Shown: positions 51,401 to 61,092, counted from the first letter of the stretch. The stretch: DNA of 64,000 nt from Thermincola ferriacetica (GCF_001263415.1 NZ_LGTE01000006.1:1-64000), one strand, 5' to 3'. Notes: generated from the sequence alone by a model not told the origin. Numbers and translations are program-made.

Positions 51401-51510
51401 GGCGCCAACTTTATTTCTGGAATTAATTTGCGTTTTCGGACACGAACCGGCAGGAGAGACCGTAGCTATTGTCGAACTAAGTTACTAACATTTTCTGGGA
51501 GGTAAAGGCA

Positions 51511-52584
51511 GTGGCTGTTTCTGTAATAATTTTGGCAGGCGGAAAAGGAGAACGTTTTTGGCCCAGGAGCAGGGAGTCTATGCCCAAACAGTTTATCAGG
51601 CTTTTGGACCAGGGAACCATGCTGCAGCTTACCTTTAACAGGGCCAGAAAAATGGTTTCGGTAAATCATATCTATGTGGTGACGGCCAGACCTTATGTTG
51701 ATTTGGTCAAACAGCAATTGCCCGGTTTACCGGCGGCGAACATTATCGTGGAACCTGAGGGCAGAAACACGGCTCCTTGTATAGGCCTGGCGGCAATTCT
51801 TTTACAGCATAAAGACTCCGAATCTGTAATGGTTATCCTGCCGGCCGACCACTATGTGGCTGATAATGACAGGTTTGTTCAAACTCTTAAAACAGGGGTA
51901 AGGCTGGCTACTGATAAAGAAGCCTTCATTACCCTGGGAATTGTCCCGACCCGGCCGGAGACAGGTTATGGATATATAGAATTGGGAGAGCAAAAGAAGT
52001 ATTCCGGAGCGGTATATTTTGAGGTGAAATCTTTCACCGAAAAGCCTGATTACCAAACTGCGCAGGCTTACCTTGGCTCCGGCAATTTTCTTTGGAACAG
52101 CGGAATGTTTATATGGAAGACAAGTTCGATCCTGAGAGCCATGGAAACATATCAACCTCAGTTATACGAGGGCTTGTGTCAAATTGGCAGGGGGCTGAAT
52201 GAGGGGGATTTTGAGCAAAGACTGCTACAGGTATACGGAAAGTTGCCTAAACAATCCATAGACTATGCTATCCTGGAAAAGGCAAACAACATTTTGGTTG
52301 TGCCGGGTGATTTTGGTTGGGATGACGTTGGCAGTTGGGCTGCTTTATCCAGGCTTTTCGAGGTTGATTCGGAAGGTAATTACCTGCAGGGTTCAGTAGT
52401 GACCATCGGCGCCCATAACTGCATAATTGACGGAAAGACCAAATTGATTGCCGCAGTGGGAGTAGATAATCTCGTAGTTATAGACACGGAAGACGTGCTG
52501 CTTATTTGTCCCAAAGAACGGTCCCAGGATATTAAGCTCATTCTGGAAGAGCTGAGAAAACAGCGCATGGAAAAATACCTGTAA
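51511..52584 (+). CDS. manC: Mannose-1-phosphate guanylyltransferase
   Basis: Makes GDP-mannose from mannose-1-phosphate and GTP. 357 residues: ILAGGKGERFWPRSRESMPKQF (pyrophosphorylase signature), EPEGRNTAPCIGLAA, VMVILPADHYV (metal Asp), TLGIVPTRPETGYGYIE, FTEKPDYQTA-(x)n-FLWNSGMFIWK, and PGDFGWDDVGSWAAL. It is the short form without the isomerase domain of some ManC/WcaM proteins. GTG start behind GGGAGGT. It is the likely GDP-mannose source for GT4 enzymes and any polyprenyl-phosphate mannose used by the PIG-V-like protein. Confidence 0.9.
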   Translation: MAVSVIILAGGKGERFWPRSRESMPKQFIRLLDQGTMLQLTFNRARKMVSVNHIYVVTARPYVDLVKQQLPGLPAANIIVEPEGRNTAPCIGLAAILLQHKDSESVMVILPADHYVADNDRFVQTLKTGVRLATDKEAFITLGIVPTRPETGYGYIELGEQKKYSGAVYFEVKSFTEKPDYQTAQAYLGSGNFLWNSGMFIWKTSSILRAMETYQPQLYEGLCQIGRGLNEGDFEQRLLQVYGKLPKQSIDYAILEKANNILVVPGDFGWDDVGSWAALSRLFEVDSEGNYLQGSVVTIGAHNCIIDGKTKLIAAVGVDNLVVIDTEDVLLICPKERSQDIKLILEELRKQRMEKYL

Positions 52585-52625
52585 AAGTTGCCGGGGAAAA
52601 GTCCTTTCTTTTGGAGGTATCCGTT

Positions 52626-55600
52626 TTGAAGCAAAAAACTGTTAAATTTAAAATATTGGCCGGCATGTTAATCTGTTTTTTATGTACAGGTTTTTTTGCG
52701 CCTGCCGTTGTTTTGGCCGGCGGTTTTTCCGATACCGGGGGGCACTGGGCGGAAAAAGAAATATTAAAGGCAGCGGCCGCCAAAATAATAAATGGTTATA
52801 ACGGGGCTTTTTGGCCCAGACAAAGTGTTACCAGGGCCCAGTTTGCCGTAATGATTGTTAACGCGTTGGGACTGGATACGGAAGCTGCGGCTTTGCAGGG
52901 TGTTCCTACCGGATTTACGGACTTGAAGTCTTCGCATTATGCGGCCGGACACGTCCTGGTGGCCAGGGAAAGAGGTTTAATTTCAGGTTACCCGGACGGA
53001 ACCTTCAAACCCGATAAACAAATCCGGCGAGATGAAATAACATCTATTTTAATCAGGGCTTTGCAAACTGAGCCCAATAGCGATTCTGCCCTGCTGAACA
53101 AATTTACCGATGCCGATATGATCCCGGATTGGGCAAAAAGTTTCATCGCCACTGCTGTAAAACTTCAATTTTTGTCCGGTTTTCCTGACGGAACCTTCAG
53201 GCCGGACCGCCCGGCCAGCCGGGGAGAAACGGCGGTTCTGATAAATAAACTGCTGGCTGAACTGGACCGGGGATATACTTTTGTCGGGGAAATTGAGGAT
53301 ATCAGCCTACAAAACAGGGAACTGGCGCTCAATATTAACGGGCAGCGGGAAAAGTTTACCTACGCAAACAATACCGACTTTTATTCTGATACAAAAAGAA
53401 TTTTACCACAATATTTAAAGCCGGGAGATAAAGTAGCTGTTATAATCGACGAATATGGACAGTTAAACTATGTGGAAAAACTTACGCAGGAAATAAGCGG
53501 TCAGGAAGAACAGCAAACCCCAGCTAACGGGGAAGCTGCGCAAAAAGCCGGTCTGACTTTGGAAACAAGCAATCAATTGACTAATAACGGTAAAGACAGT
53601 GTCTCAAAAGACAGTGACCAAGAAATACTGATAACCACTGCCGCCGGGCAAGCCGGCCGGGTCAGGACGGCCATTGAACGGATGGGCGGAAAGGTTAATT
53701 TGTTTTATCCACGCCTGGATTACCTTACGGCTACCGTACCACCAAGCCAACTTGATATAATTGCCCATATGCAAGGCGTAGAGAGGATAAACCTGGACAG
53801 GGAACAAAGGGTTGCGCCGTTGGAAGCAGCCGAAACGGATGCCGGTATGCTTATGGACCCCCGGAAAAGTTTGCAGGTGACAAAAAGCAGTATTTCGGCG
53901 GATCTTTTCACGAATGAAACGGGAGCCGACGGAAAAGGTCAGATTGTGGCGGTAATTGATACAGGGGTTGATCCCGGCCATCCTGACCTGCAGAAGACTA
54001 CCGACGGGAAGAGAAAAATTATCACCTGGAAAGATTTTACAGGGGAAGGCGTATTAGATACAAAGGCTATTGCCCCCAAAAATAATGGAGCCGTAAATTT
54101 GGCTGACGGGAACTATCGGATTGGTTCTATCGTCTCTAAAAGTGAACATTTTCATTACGGTTATATACGGGAAAGCGATTTTTCCACCGCTAACGGAAAC
54201 GGTATGGATATAAATTTCAATGGGAATACAAACGATGTTTTTGCTGTTTTGGTTACCGATGCAAAAGTAAGTGGAAAATATGACACTGTATATGTAGATA
54301 CAGACCTGGACAAGGACTTTGCAGATGAGACTGCCCTTAATTTGTTTGAAGGTTCAGGGGTCTTCGCCAATTTTAAAAGCCTGGACGGAAAAAATATTTT
54401 TAATTTTAACCTGCTGGAAATCGATCCAAATGGAAATAGAATTCACCTGGGTTTTGACGGCAATGATCACGGAACTCATGTGGCGGGGATTATTGCCGCT
54501 AACGGGTATGCTCAAGGGGTAGCCCCGGGGGCGCAGATTATGGCTTTAAAAGTATTGGATTCCGCCGGTTACGGCAGTTGGAGCTCTGTTTCGGAGGCCA
54601 TGATTTATGCTGCTTCACATGGGGCTAAAGTTGTCAATCTCAGCCTGGGGTTTAAGCCCGATGATTACGTTGGGGGAAGTGTCCCGGCCAAGTTAATAAA
54701 TACCTTAACAGAAGAATACGGCGTTGTTTTTGTGGTGGCTGCGGGAAACGACGGTCCCGGATTAAGTTCAGTAACTACTCCTGCCGATTCCGATTCGGCT
54801 ATCAGTGTCGGGGCGTATACTGCTCCGGAAATGTGGGAAACCGACTATGGCTGGAAGGTGCCGGCAGAAAACCTCTGGTTTTTCAGCTCTGTGGGCCCCC
54901 GCAGAGATGGCGCCATGGCCCCGCGGGTAGTAGCCCCCGGCAGTGTGGTGTCTACTGTGCCGATGAGAAAAGGTGAACAGTACTTCATCAGTGAAGGGAC
55001 CAGCATGGCAGCTCCGCACGTTGCGGGGGGTATTGCCCTCTTGCAGGAAGCTGCTACGCATGAAAAAATCAATGTTACTCCGTATATTATTAAAAGAGCT
55101 ATAGAACTGGGCGCGAGAAAAATACCTGACTATTCCTATGCTGAACAGGGCTATGGGTTGGTCAATATTGCTCAGACCTGGATTGAAATGCAGTTTATTA
55201 AAGAGAATGCCAACTTTAGCTCATCGATATATAACTCGCAATGCGGTATGGGATATGGACTGTTGGAACAGCGTCTGGAACCGGGTAAAGTATCATGGTA
55301 TGTGAAAAACAACTCTTCCGGAATAAAAGAGTTGTCAATTTATACTCTATCGCCGTGGGTCAAGCCTGACACAGACCGGATTCTTGTCCCGCCCGGAAAG
55401 ACACGGGAAATACCTCTCCAGTTTGATCTTCCGGCTAAGGAAGGACTGTATTCCACCTTGGTCCGCGCCAATGACCAGACCAGTTATGGAATTGATACAG
55501 ACCTTTTAGTGAATATTGTAAAACCTTACTCTTTAAATGAGACTGACAACTACAGCCGCAGCCTGGAAGAAACACTAAAGCCCGCCCAGTACAAAAGGTA

Positions 55601-56174
55601 CTTTTTCGAAGTGCCGCCTGGAAGAGCGCAACTGGATGTTCTTTTAAGCGTTAATAAACTAAATACAGACCTATATGCCGGCAAAGTTAGGATGTACCTG
55701 TATGACCCGGAGGGCAACAAAAAAGCTGAGACGGGGTTTGCCGGAGGCGATGCCGCGGGTAAGCCCGGTGTTTCTGCCCAGGTTCTTTCCCCCCGGGCCG
55801 GTACATGGGAAGTGGTAGTTTACAGTTCCGCCAGCCTTAGCGCTTTGGGCCTTGACCGTTCACAGTTTTCTCTGAGTGTGGCCGCTTCAGGAGAGAATGG
55901 GTCTGATTTGCCTGTCAGCGAACGTACCGTTATTGTGTCCGTAATACCAAGGGATTTGCCGGTAGACCGGGTAAGTTTTGTTACCGTGCAGATCAGGAAC
56001 CGGGCGGATAAGCGTCCGTTCCGGGGAGCTGTCGAGGTAAACGGGAAGTTATATTACACCGGTAAGGGATATATTACTATTCCGCTCAAACCGGGCGATG
56101 AGCGGCGCCTGGTTGTAAAGACGGTAACCGATATCTCCAAGGCCAGACCCGTAGAGTACGAATTTCGTTTTTAG
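52626..56174 (+). CDS. S-layer-anchored subtilisin-like protease (3 SLH domains + S8 domain)
   Basis: A 1182-residue secreted protease. Signal peptide ~1-34; three SLH motifs ~33-205 (GHWAEKEILKAAAAKIINGYN, ARERGLISGYPDGTFKPD, KLQFLSGFPDGTFRPDRPASRGE); a linker; then an S8 catalytic domain with Asp445 (AVIDTGVDPGHPD), an insert of ~150 residues, His615 (DHGTHVAGIIAA) and Ser793 (GTSMAAPHVAGG). The C-terminal ~350 residues are beta-rich, pre-peptidase-C-like. TTG 52626 is chosen for its GGAGGT at 52613. SLH domains bind pyruvylated wall polymer, so it should sit on the cell surface. Confidence 0.92.
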   Translation: MKQKTVKFKILAGMLICFLCTGFFAPAVVLAGGFSDTGGHWAEKEILKAAAAKIINGYNGAFWPRQSVTRAQFAVMIVNALGLDTEAAALQGVPTGFTDLKSSHYAAGHVLVARERGLISGYPDGTFKPDKQIRRDEITSILIRALQTEPNSDSALLNKFTDADMIPDWAKSFIATAVKLQFLSGFPDGTFRPDRPASRGETAVLINKLLAELDRGYTFVGEIEDISLQNRELALNINGQREKFTYANNTDFYSDTKRILPQYLKPGDKVAVIIDEYGQLNYVEKLTQEISGQEEQQTPANGEAAQKAGLTLETSNQLTNNGKDSVSKDSDQEILITTAAGQAGRVRTAIERMGGKVNLFYPRLDYLTATVPPSQLDIIAHMQGVERINLDREQRVAPLEAAETDAGMLMDPRKSLQVTKSSISADLFTNETGADGKGQIVAVIDTGVDPGHPDLQKTTDGKRKIITWKDFTGEGVLDTKAIAPKNNGAVNLADGNYRIGSIVSKSEHFHYGYIRESDFSTANGNGMDINFNGNTNDVFAVLVTDAKVSGKYDTVYVDTDLDKDFADETALNLFEGSGVFANFKSLDGKNIFNFNLLEIDPNGNRIHLGFDGNDHGTHVAGIIAANGYAQGVAPGAQIMALKVLDSAGYGSWSSVSEAMIYAASHGAKVVNLSLGFKPDDYVGGSVPAKLINTLTEEYGVVFVVAAGNDGPGLSSVTTPADSDSAISVGAYTAPEMWETDYGWKVPAENLWFFSSVGPRRDGAMAPRVVAPGSVVSTVPMRKGEQYFISEGTSMAAPHVAGGIALLQEAATHEKINVTPYIIKRAIELGARKIPDYSYAEQGYGLVNIAQTWIEMQFIKENANFSSSIYNSQCGMGYGLLEQRLEPGKVSWYVKNNSSGIKELSIYTLSPWVKPDTDRILVPPGKTREIPLQFDLPAKEGLYSTLVRANDQTSYGIDTDLLVNIVKPYSLNETDNYSRSLEETLKPAQYKRYFFEVPPGRAQLDVLLSVNKLNTDLYAGKVRMYLYDPEGNKKAETGFAGGDAAGKPGVSAQVLSPRAGTWEVVVYSSASLSALGLDRSQFSLSVAASGENGSDLPVSERTVIVSVIPRDLPVDRVSFVTVQIRNRADKRPFRGAVEVNGKLYYTGKGYITIPLKPGDERRLVVKTVTDISKARPVEYEFRF

Positions 56175-56193
56175 TGCTCCCAAGTGTTGGTTA

Positions 56194-56222
56194 TTGAATA
56201 TGACAGAAAAATACTGTAAAAT
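56194..56222 (+). promoter_or_regulatory. Candidate promoter of the LCP gene
   Basis: TTGAAT (56194-56199) and TAAAAT (56217-56222) with a 17-base spacer, about 41 bases before ATG 56263. Each box has one to two mismatches. Confidence 0.4.
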
Positions 56223-56262
56223 TATTTAGGAAGCACCTTTTTTTGATTTGGGGTGGGTTTTT

Positions 56263-57603
56263 ATGAAGAACAAATTTTTTAAGATTATGAATATCCTGGC
56301 GTTAGTCGCTGTTTTTGCCGGTTCTTTTTACATTGGCAATATTTTGGCCAATATAGGTGAGAAAAAGAATAATGAGCCGGTTAAGATAAAAGCTGCCGAA
56401 AATAAAGACGACTTGCCTGTTGACAGGCTGAATGTATTGTTGCTCGGCATTGATGCCCGGAAAGGGGAAAAAGATACCCGCACTGATACCATGATTCTGG
56501 TGAGTATTGATAAGGAAACCAAGAAAATTGCCATGCTTTCTATTCCCAGAGACACACTGGTTGATATTCCCGGTTACGGCAAATCAAAGATTAATGCCGC
56601 TAACCAGATAGGCGGAACCGATCTGGCCGTTGCCGTTGTGGAAAATTTACTGGGAGTAAATATACCATACTATGTTAAAACCAATTTCGAGGGATTTAAA
56701 GATATTGTTGACACTTTGGGCGGGGTTACCATCGACGTGGAAAAAAGGATGTACTGGCGCGATGGGAAGAACACAATTAACCTGTACAAGGGCGTGCAGC
56801 GCCTGGATGGCAATAAAGCTTTGCAGTATGTGCGTTACCGCCATGACGCTCTTGGGGATATCTCCCGTACAGAGCGGCAGCAGAAGTTTCTAATGGCTTT
56901 GGCCGATGAAATTCTGCAGGCGAAAACCATAGTCAAGTTGCCAAAACTGTTGCCACAAATCTTTTCGGTAGTAGATACAAACTTTGGATTTAAAGATATA
57001 TTCTTTTTGACCAGAGTTGCTTCATCATTAAACCCGGATAATATTGTGGCGCAAACCCTGCCGGGAACCTTTTACAACTACAAAGGCATCAGTTACTGGA
57101 AGGCTGATGAAGAAAAAACCAAACTGGTATTGGCCGACATGTTCAAGGGTGTAACAACTGCCGCCGTAGTTGATAAACCAATAAATGTTCCGAAGGATAT
57201 ACCTAAAAAGACGAGTAAGGGGCATGTGAAAAAACAGATAGAAGCACCTCCACAAAACAAACCGCAGGTTGACGTAAACATTGGCGAAACAGACAGCCAA
57301 ACGCCGCAACAAAGCCCCAATGGTTCCGTTAGAGTTCCTCCACCGGAGGGGAATACAGGGAATACCGCACCCACTGAACCTACCGAACCAAATAATAATG
57401 GTTCGATAATTAATCCTTCCAACGGGACGCAGCAGCCGGGTAACGGTTCTACGGGAGGCGCGGAATCCATCGGGCCAAAGCAGGGAGGCGTTCCTGCCAC
57501 CGGACAGGGTGGGACTAATATTGTTGTACCGCCCTCGAACACCGGTGCAACCGGGACGGCGCCCAAATCCACTCAGCAGGATGAGGGCCTGGCGCTCCCA
57601 TAG
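56263..57603 (+). CDS. LytR-CpsA-Psr (LCP) family glycopolymer-peptidoglycan ligase
   Basis: A 446-residue protein with one N-terminal transmembrane helix and an external LCP domain: VLLLGIDARKGEKDTRTDTMILVSID, AMLSIPRDTLVDIPGYGKSKINAA, FEGFKDIVDTLGGVTIDV and ALQYVRYRHDALGDISRTERQQKFL, with the expected Arg/Asp residues. Such enzymes move glycopolymers from the lipid carrier to peptidoglycan. The last ~130 residues are a low-complexity Pro/Thr/Gly/Asn/Gln-rich tail, probably wall-spanning. ATG 56263 follows GGGGTGGG. TagA- and TagO-like genes nearby fit wall-teichoic-type polymer attachment. Confidence 0.9.
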   Translation: MKNKFFKIMNILALVAVFAGSFYIGNILANIGEKKNNEPVKIKAAENKDDLPVDRLNVLLLGIDARKGEKDTRTDTMILVSIDKETKKIAMLSIPRDTLVDIPGYGKSKINAANQIGGTDLAVAVVENLLGVNIPYYVKTNFEGFKDIVDTLGGVTIDVEKRMYWRDGKNTINLYKGVQRLDGNKALQYVRYRHDALGDISRTERQQKFLMALADEILQAKTIVKLPKLLPQIFSVVDTNFGFKDIFFLTRVASSLNPDNIVAQTLPGTFYNYKGISYWKADEEKTKLVLADMFKGVTTAAVVDKPINVPKDIPKKTSKGHVKKQIEAPPQNKPQVDVNIGETDSQTPQQSPNGSVRVPPPEGNTGNTAPTEPTEPNNNGSIINPSNGTQQPGNGSTGGAESIGPKQGGVPATGQGGTNIVVPPSNTGATGTAPKSTQQDEGLALP

Positions 57604-57610
57604 TACTGGA

Positions 57611-57640
57611 TTAACTTGATAAGTGGTTTAACTTGATAAG
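57611..57640. repeat. Direct repeat TTAACTTGATAAG, two copies
   Basis: Identical 13-base copies at 57611-57623 and 57628-57640, 17 bases start to start, just after the LCP stop codon. Possible protein-binding site or a small duplication. Confidence 0.6.
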
Positions 57641-57654
57641 ATAGAAAAAACACA

Positions 57655-57680
57655 GGAGAGGTTTTATGCCTCTCCTTAAA
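57655..57680. terminator. Hairpin terminator after the LCP gene, possibly bidirectional
   Basis: Perfect 7-bp stem GGAGAGG (57655-57661) with CCTCTCC (57669-57675). The + side is followed by TTAAAAATT, weak as a T-tract; the - side has a stretch of T in the opposite direction. Confidence 0.5.
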
Positions 57681-57698
57681 AATTCGCGCTGCATATGG

Positions 57699-57754
57699 AA
57701 GTTTATATTAAGACATAAAGTTTATATAAGATATAAAGTTTCTATATAGACATA
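57699..57754. repeat. Three imperfect 18-19 bp tandem repeats before the TagA-like gene
   Basis: AAGTTTATATTAAGACATA, AAGTTTATATAAGATATA and AAGTTTCTATATAGACATA lie head to tail at 57699, 57718 and 57736, ending directly at the AAAGGTGG RBS of the next gene. Roughly two helical turns per unit. Confidence 0.7.
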
Positions 57755-57771
57755 AAGGTGGTTAGTGTTTT

Positions 57772-58500
57772 ATGCCGGGGAAAATTGACATTTTAGGAGT
57801 AAAAATTGATCAACTTGACCTGTCGGAAACCCTACAATATATAGTACAGGTGATAAAAGAGGGTGGCCGTGCCATGATTGTTACCGCTAACCCCGAGATT
57901 GTTATGAAAGCCCGCCGAGAGCCCCGATTTGCTGAAATTTTATCTGAAGCAGACCTTATTACGGCCGATGGGGTCGGCCTGATCATTGCCGCAAAGATAT
58001 TTGGGACCCCCTTAAAAGGCCGGGTGACGGGTATTGATCTCATTCAGGCGCTGTTTGAAATTTGCTCGCGGGAGGGATACCGTTTTTATTTCCTGGGGGC
58101 AAGGGAAGAGGTGGTCAAACAGGCCGTTGCCAATGTTCGGGCCAAATACCCGGGTGTTGTAATTGCCGGATACCACCATGGCTATTTTCAAGATGGTGAA
58201 GATGGAGTCCTTGCAGATATCAAAGCCTCCAGGCCTCATATTTTGCTGGCTGCTTTGGGTATGGGAAAACAGGAAGCATGGATTAACGCTCATCAAGCGG
58301 AACTGGGGATTCCTGTTGCTATAGGTGTGGGCGGGAGTTTTGATGTGTTGGCGGGAGCTGTGAAAAGAGCCCCGGTGTTTATGCAGAGGCTCGGCCTGGA
58401 ATGGTTGTATAGGCTGGTCACCCAGCCAAGCCGCTTTTTCAGAATGTTGGAACTGCCCAAGTTCCTCTTCCTGGTCTTAGCGAAGAAAATCTTTCGCTAA
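57772..58500 (+). CDS. WecG/TagA/CpsF-family glycosyltransferase (GT26)
   Basis: A 242-residue transferase, likely adding N-acetylmannosamine or a related sugar to polyprenyl-diphospho-GlcNAc, the second committed step of teichoic-type polymers. Motifs: TANPEIVMKARREP, ADLITADGVGLIIAAK (catalytic Asp region), RVTGIDLI, YFLGAREEVVKQA, ALGMGKQEAWINAHQ, GVGGSFDVLAGAVKRAP and GLEWLYRLVTQPSR. Full length. Its first substrate could come from the TagO/WecA enzyme at 63231. The tandem repeats just upstream may control its expression. Confidence 0.9.
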   Translation: MPGKIDILGVKIDQLDLSETLQYIVQVIKEGGRAMIVTANPEIVMKARREPRFAEILSEADLITADGVGLIIAAKIFGTPLKGRVTGIDLIQALFEICSREGYRFYFLGAREEVVKQAVANVRAKYPGVVIAGYHHGYFQDGEDGVLADIKASRPHILLAALGMGKQEAWINAHQAELGIPVAIGVGGSFDVLAGAVKRAPVFMQRLGLEWLYRLVTQPSRFFRMLELPKFLFLVLAKKIFR

Positions 58501-58672
58501 GTCGCAATAAGTGACAGGTAGCTGCTATTGTAATAGGCGGCATCAGTGTAGGGCCAAAGGGTCAGTCCTAACATAATTTACCAGAAAAGAATTTGTTTAT
58601 AAAAGCAGGGTATTTTTAGGCGGTTAGAGAACTAATATGGTAATGCAAACAATTTTTGTTAGGAGTGAAAAC

Positions 58673-59719
58673 ATGAGACAGATCAGGTTACGGAGGTTTT
58701 TTACCCTGGTTATATGCCTGCTGCTGGTTGCTGCTCCGGCATCGGCAAATATAACGGATGTGCTGATTTATGACCTCTCCGACGTGGAAGGGCATTGGGC
58801 GGAAAACCAGATGACTCATTTGGTAGCAATGGGCATAGTAAAAGGTTATCCTTCGACCCGCTATGATGAGCAGATGAGGGCTTACGTGCCCGCCAGGAAA
58901 CTACTTCCAAATCAGAACATTACCAGGGCTGAGTTTGCAGTCATGATGTTTCAGACCTTGAATTTGATTCCGGCTGCCGGAAAGGCTTCGTTTAAGGATG
59001 CTGCTAAGATACCCTCATGGGCCAGGGAGGCAGTGAACACCCTTTATCAGAAAGAAATTATTTACGGGGACACCCAAGGCAATTTTAACCCCAATGCCAA
59101 TATTAGGAGAGCGGAGATTGCCGCTATGGTGGTCAAAGGCTTACATGACCGGAGCCCTGTAAAACAACCCAGGAGTTTCCCTGATGTCTCTGATGAACAT
59201 TGGGCTGCTGAAGTTATTCAAAAGGCTGCTGATGTTGGCATTATTAAGGGCAAGTCGAATGGAAAATTCGAACCTAACAGTTATGCCACCAGAGCCGAAG
59301 TGATGACCATGTTATATAACATGCTATCCAATGATAAGACACAGCTTCCTGATGATGAAGAACTGTTAGCGGTGACCGATGCCTACATGGCAAAAAATGA
59401 AGAACTGCTAAACGGCGGAGCTCCCTATGATTTATCTCCGTTGAAGGAGTATCTCACCGGAACAGAAGAAGCCGCCCTGGCGACAAACGCCGATGCCCTG
59501 AACGAAATGGCGGACCGCAACATAAGTTTAAAATACGAAATCCTTTCCAAAGGTAAAGTAGTGAATAAAAGTGATTGGCTGGCACAGGTTACATATGATT
59601 CAAAGATGACCGTCAAAGATGCCGACGGCGAAAACGTAATTAACATGACGGAGTATGTGTATTTAATGAAAATAGATGGTAAATGGCTCATATATTATGT
59701 TCCGTCAGAACCGGTATAA
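58673..59719 (+). CDS. SLH-domain surface protein
   Basis: A 348-residue secreted protein: signal peptide (~1-27, ending ASA), then three SLH motifs. The first is interrupted (VEGHWAENQMTHLVAMGIVKGYP ... ITRAEFAVMM), the second is IPSWAREAVNTLYQKEIIYG-(x)n-RRAEIAAMV, the third is DEHWAAEVIQKAADVGIIKGKSNGKFEP-(x)n-TRAEVMTML. The C-terminal ~130 residues form an unassigned domain (about 220-348) that may be the functional head. ATG 58673 follows AGGAGTG; an upstream in-frame ATG is rejected because its leader precedes a clear signal peptide. Ends before a strong terminator, so probably monocistronic. Confidence 0.87.
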   Translation: MRQIRLRRFFTLVICLLLVAAPASANITDVLIYDLSDVEGHWAENQMTHLVAMGIVKGYPSTRYDEQMRAYVPARKLLPNQNITRAEFAVMMFQTLNLIPAAGKASFKDAAKIPSWAREAVNTLYQKEIIYGDTQGNFNPNANIRRAEIAAMVVKGLHDRSPVKQPRSFPDVSDEHWAAEVIQKAADVGIIKGKSNGKFEPNSYATRAEVMTMLYNMLSNDKTQLPDDEELLAVTDAYMAKNEELLNGGAPYDLSPLKEYLTGTEEAALATNADALNEMADRNISLKYEILSKGKVVNKSDWLAQVTYDSKMTVKDADGENVINMTEYVYLMKIDGKWLIYYVPSEPV

Positions 59720-59753
59720 ACTGTTTCCCGGTGAAATTAGGCGGGGGTTTTTA

Positions 59754-59812
59754 TGGCCGAATGCTTTTCTTATAAACATCTAAGGTCTGTGAAGCATTCG
59801 GCCTTCAATTTT
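59754..59812 (+). terminator. Strong hairpin terminator after the SLH gene
   Basis: Perfect 12-bp arms GGCCGAATGCTT (59754-59765) and AAGCATTCGGCC (59791-59802) with a 25-base loop, followed by TTCAATTTTTC. Confidence 0.8.
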
Positions 59813-59862
59813 TCACGGCCCCTAAGAAAATCCAAACATTTGCCCCCAATTTAGAATCTAAG

Positions 59863-59891
59863 TTGTACAAAAAAGGAATGCCTGTTAGAAT
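59863..59891 (+). promoter_or_regulatory. Sigma-A-type promoter for the GT4-murJ-fabZ operon
   Basis: TTGTAC (59863-59868), 17-base spacer, TAGAAT (59886-59891), 34 bases before TTG 59926. Confidence 0.55.
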
Positions 59892-59925
59892 ATATTAATA
59901 GGACGTGTTTAGGGGGAGAGCAGGG

Positions 59926-61092
59926 TTGAAGAAGAAAATAAAAGTGCTGCATGTTATAGGTGGCGGAGAATTTGGCGGGGCTGAGCAGTATTTGATTACA
60001 CTGTTGAGAAATATGGACCGGCAGGATTTTCATATTGTGGTGGCCTGTTTGTTTGGAGCGCCGCTGGCCGGCAGACTGGCGGGCGAAGGTTTTCCCCACC
60101 AGGTTTTCCCTATGACCGGGAAGTTAGACCTTAAAGTTATCTTCAGGCTCTCCGATTACATAAAGAAAAATGGTTTTGACATAGTACATACCCATGGGGT
60201 GCGCGCAAATCTGGTCGGCCGGCTGGCTGCCAGAAAAGCAGGGATAAAAAACATTGTTACAACGATCCACAGCAATCTGGAGTATGATTACCCGCGAAAG
60301 CTGGACCTGTATGTAAATAAAATCAGCGAAAAACTGACCCTGCCTTTGACTAAGCATTTTATAACAGTTTCTGAAGATTTGGCCGGGTATGTTTGTGAAA
60401 AATACGGTATCAGTAAACGAAGGGTTTCCGTTATATACAATGGTTTGGAATTAAATAAATATTTTTTTTCTGAGGCCAAAAGGGCTCAAATAAGAAAACA
60501 GTTCAAGGTCGCCGATAATGAAACTTTGCTGGCGGTAATTTCCAGATTGCATCCTGTCAAAGGGCACAGTATTTTGTTCTATGCCTTTGAACAACTGGTC
60601 CGTGATTTTCCATTTTTAAAGTTGCTCATTGTGGGGACAGGCCCGGAAAAGAAGCGCCTTGAGGAACAGGCCCGGGAGCTGGGAATTGCCGGAAATGTCA
60701 TTTTTGCCGGTTTTAGAAAAGACATTCCGGAAGTCTTGACATCTGTGGATATTGTTGTACAGCCTTCCCTGTCAGAAGGTTTTGGATTGTCCATTATAGA
60801 GGCTATGGCCATGGAAAAGCCTGTTGTGGCCAGTGCGGTGGGCGGTGTACCGGAAATCATTAAAAACCGTGTTAACGGTTTACTTGTGCCTCCGGGCGAT
60901 CCCATTGCTTTGTCCGAAGCCATAACCAGTGTTTTGGAACTGCCTGGTCTTGCCCGGGAGTTGGCCAGAACGGGAAGGGAAACAGTTGAGAAGAAATTTA
61001 CCGCTGAAGCGATGGCCCGAAAAACGGCAGAAGTATATGAAAAATTAGTACGTAGAAGGACGAGAAAAATGCAAAGAGGGAAAAAGGCATGA
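59926..61092 (+). CDS. Glycosyltransferase family 4
   Basis: A 388-residue GT-B enzyme: KVLHVIGGGEFGGAEQYLITLLRNM, IVHTHGVRANLVGRLAARKAG, TVSEDLAGYVCEKYGISKRRVSVIYNGLEL, VISRLHPVKGHSILFYAF, IVGTGPEKKRLEEQA, and PSLSEGFGLSIIEAMAMEKPVVASAVGGVPEII. TTG 59926 is chosen because AGGGGGAG lies 7 bases upstream; the GTG at 59905 precedes that RBS. Basic C-terminal tail (RRRTRKMQRGKKA). It overlaps murJ by 4 bases. Acceptor unknown. Confidence 0.88.
   Translation: MKKKIKVLHVIGGGEFGGAEQYLITLLRNMDRQDFHIVVACLFGAPLAGRLAGEGFPHQVFPMTGKLDLKVIFRLSDYIKKNGFDIVHTHGVRANLVGRLAARKAGIKNIVTTIHSNLEYDYPRKLDLYVNKISEKLTLPLTKHFITVSEDLAGYVCEKYGISKRRVSVIYNGLELNKYFFSEAKRAQIRKQFKVADNETLLAVISRLHPVKGHSILFYAFEQLVRDFPFLKLLIVGTGPEKKRLEEQARELGIAGNVIFAGFRKDIPEVLTSVDIVVQPSLSEGFGLSIIEAMAMEKPVVASAVGGVPEIIKNRVNGLLVPPGDPIALSEAITSVLELPGLARELARTGRETVEKKFTAEAMARKTAEVYEKLVRRRTRKMQRGKKA

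Noticed and set aside
57093-57572. Minus-strand open frame of 159 codons rich in Pro/Gly/Val
   Set aside because: Mirror of the low-complexity tail of the LCP protein; no independent signal.
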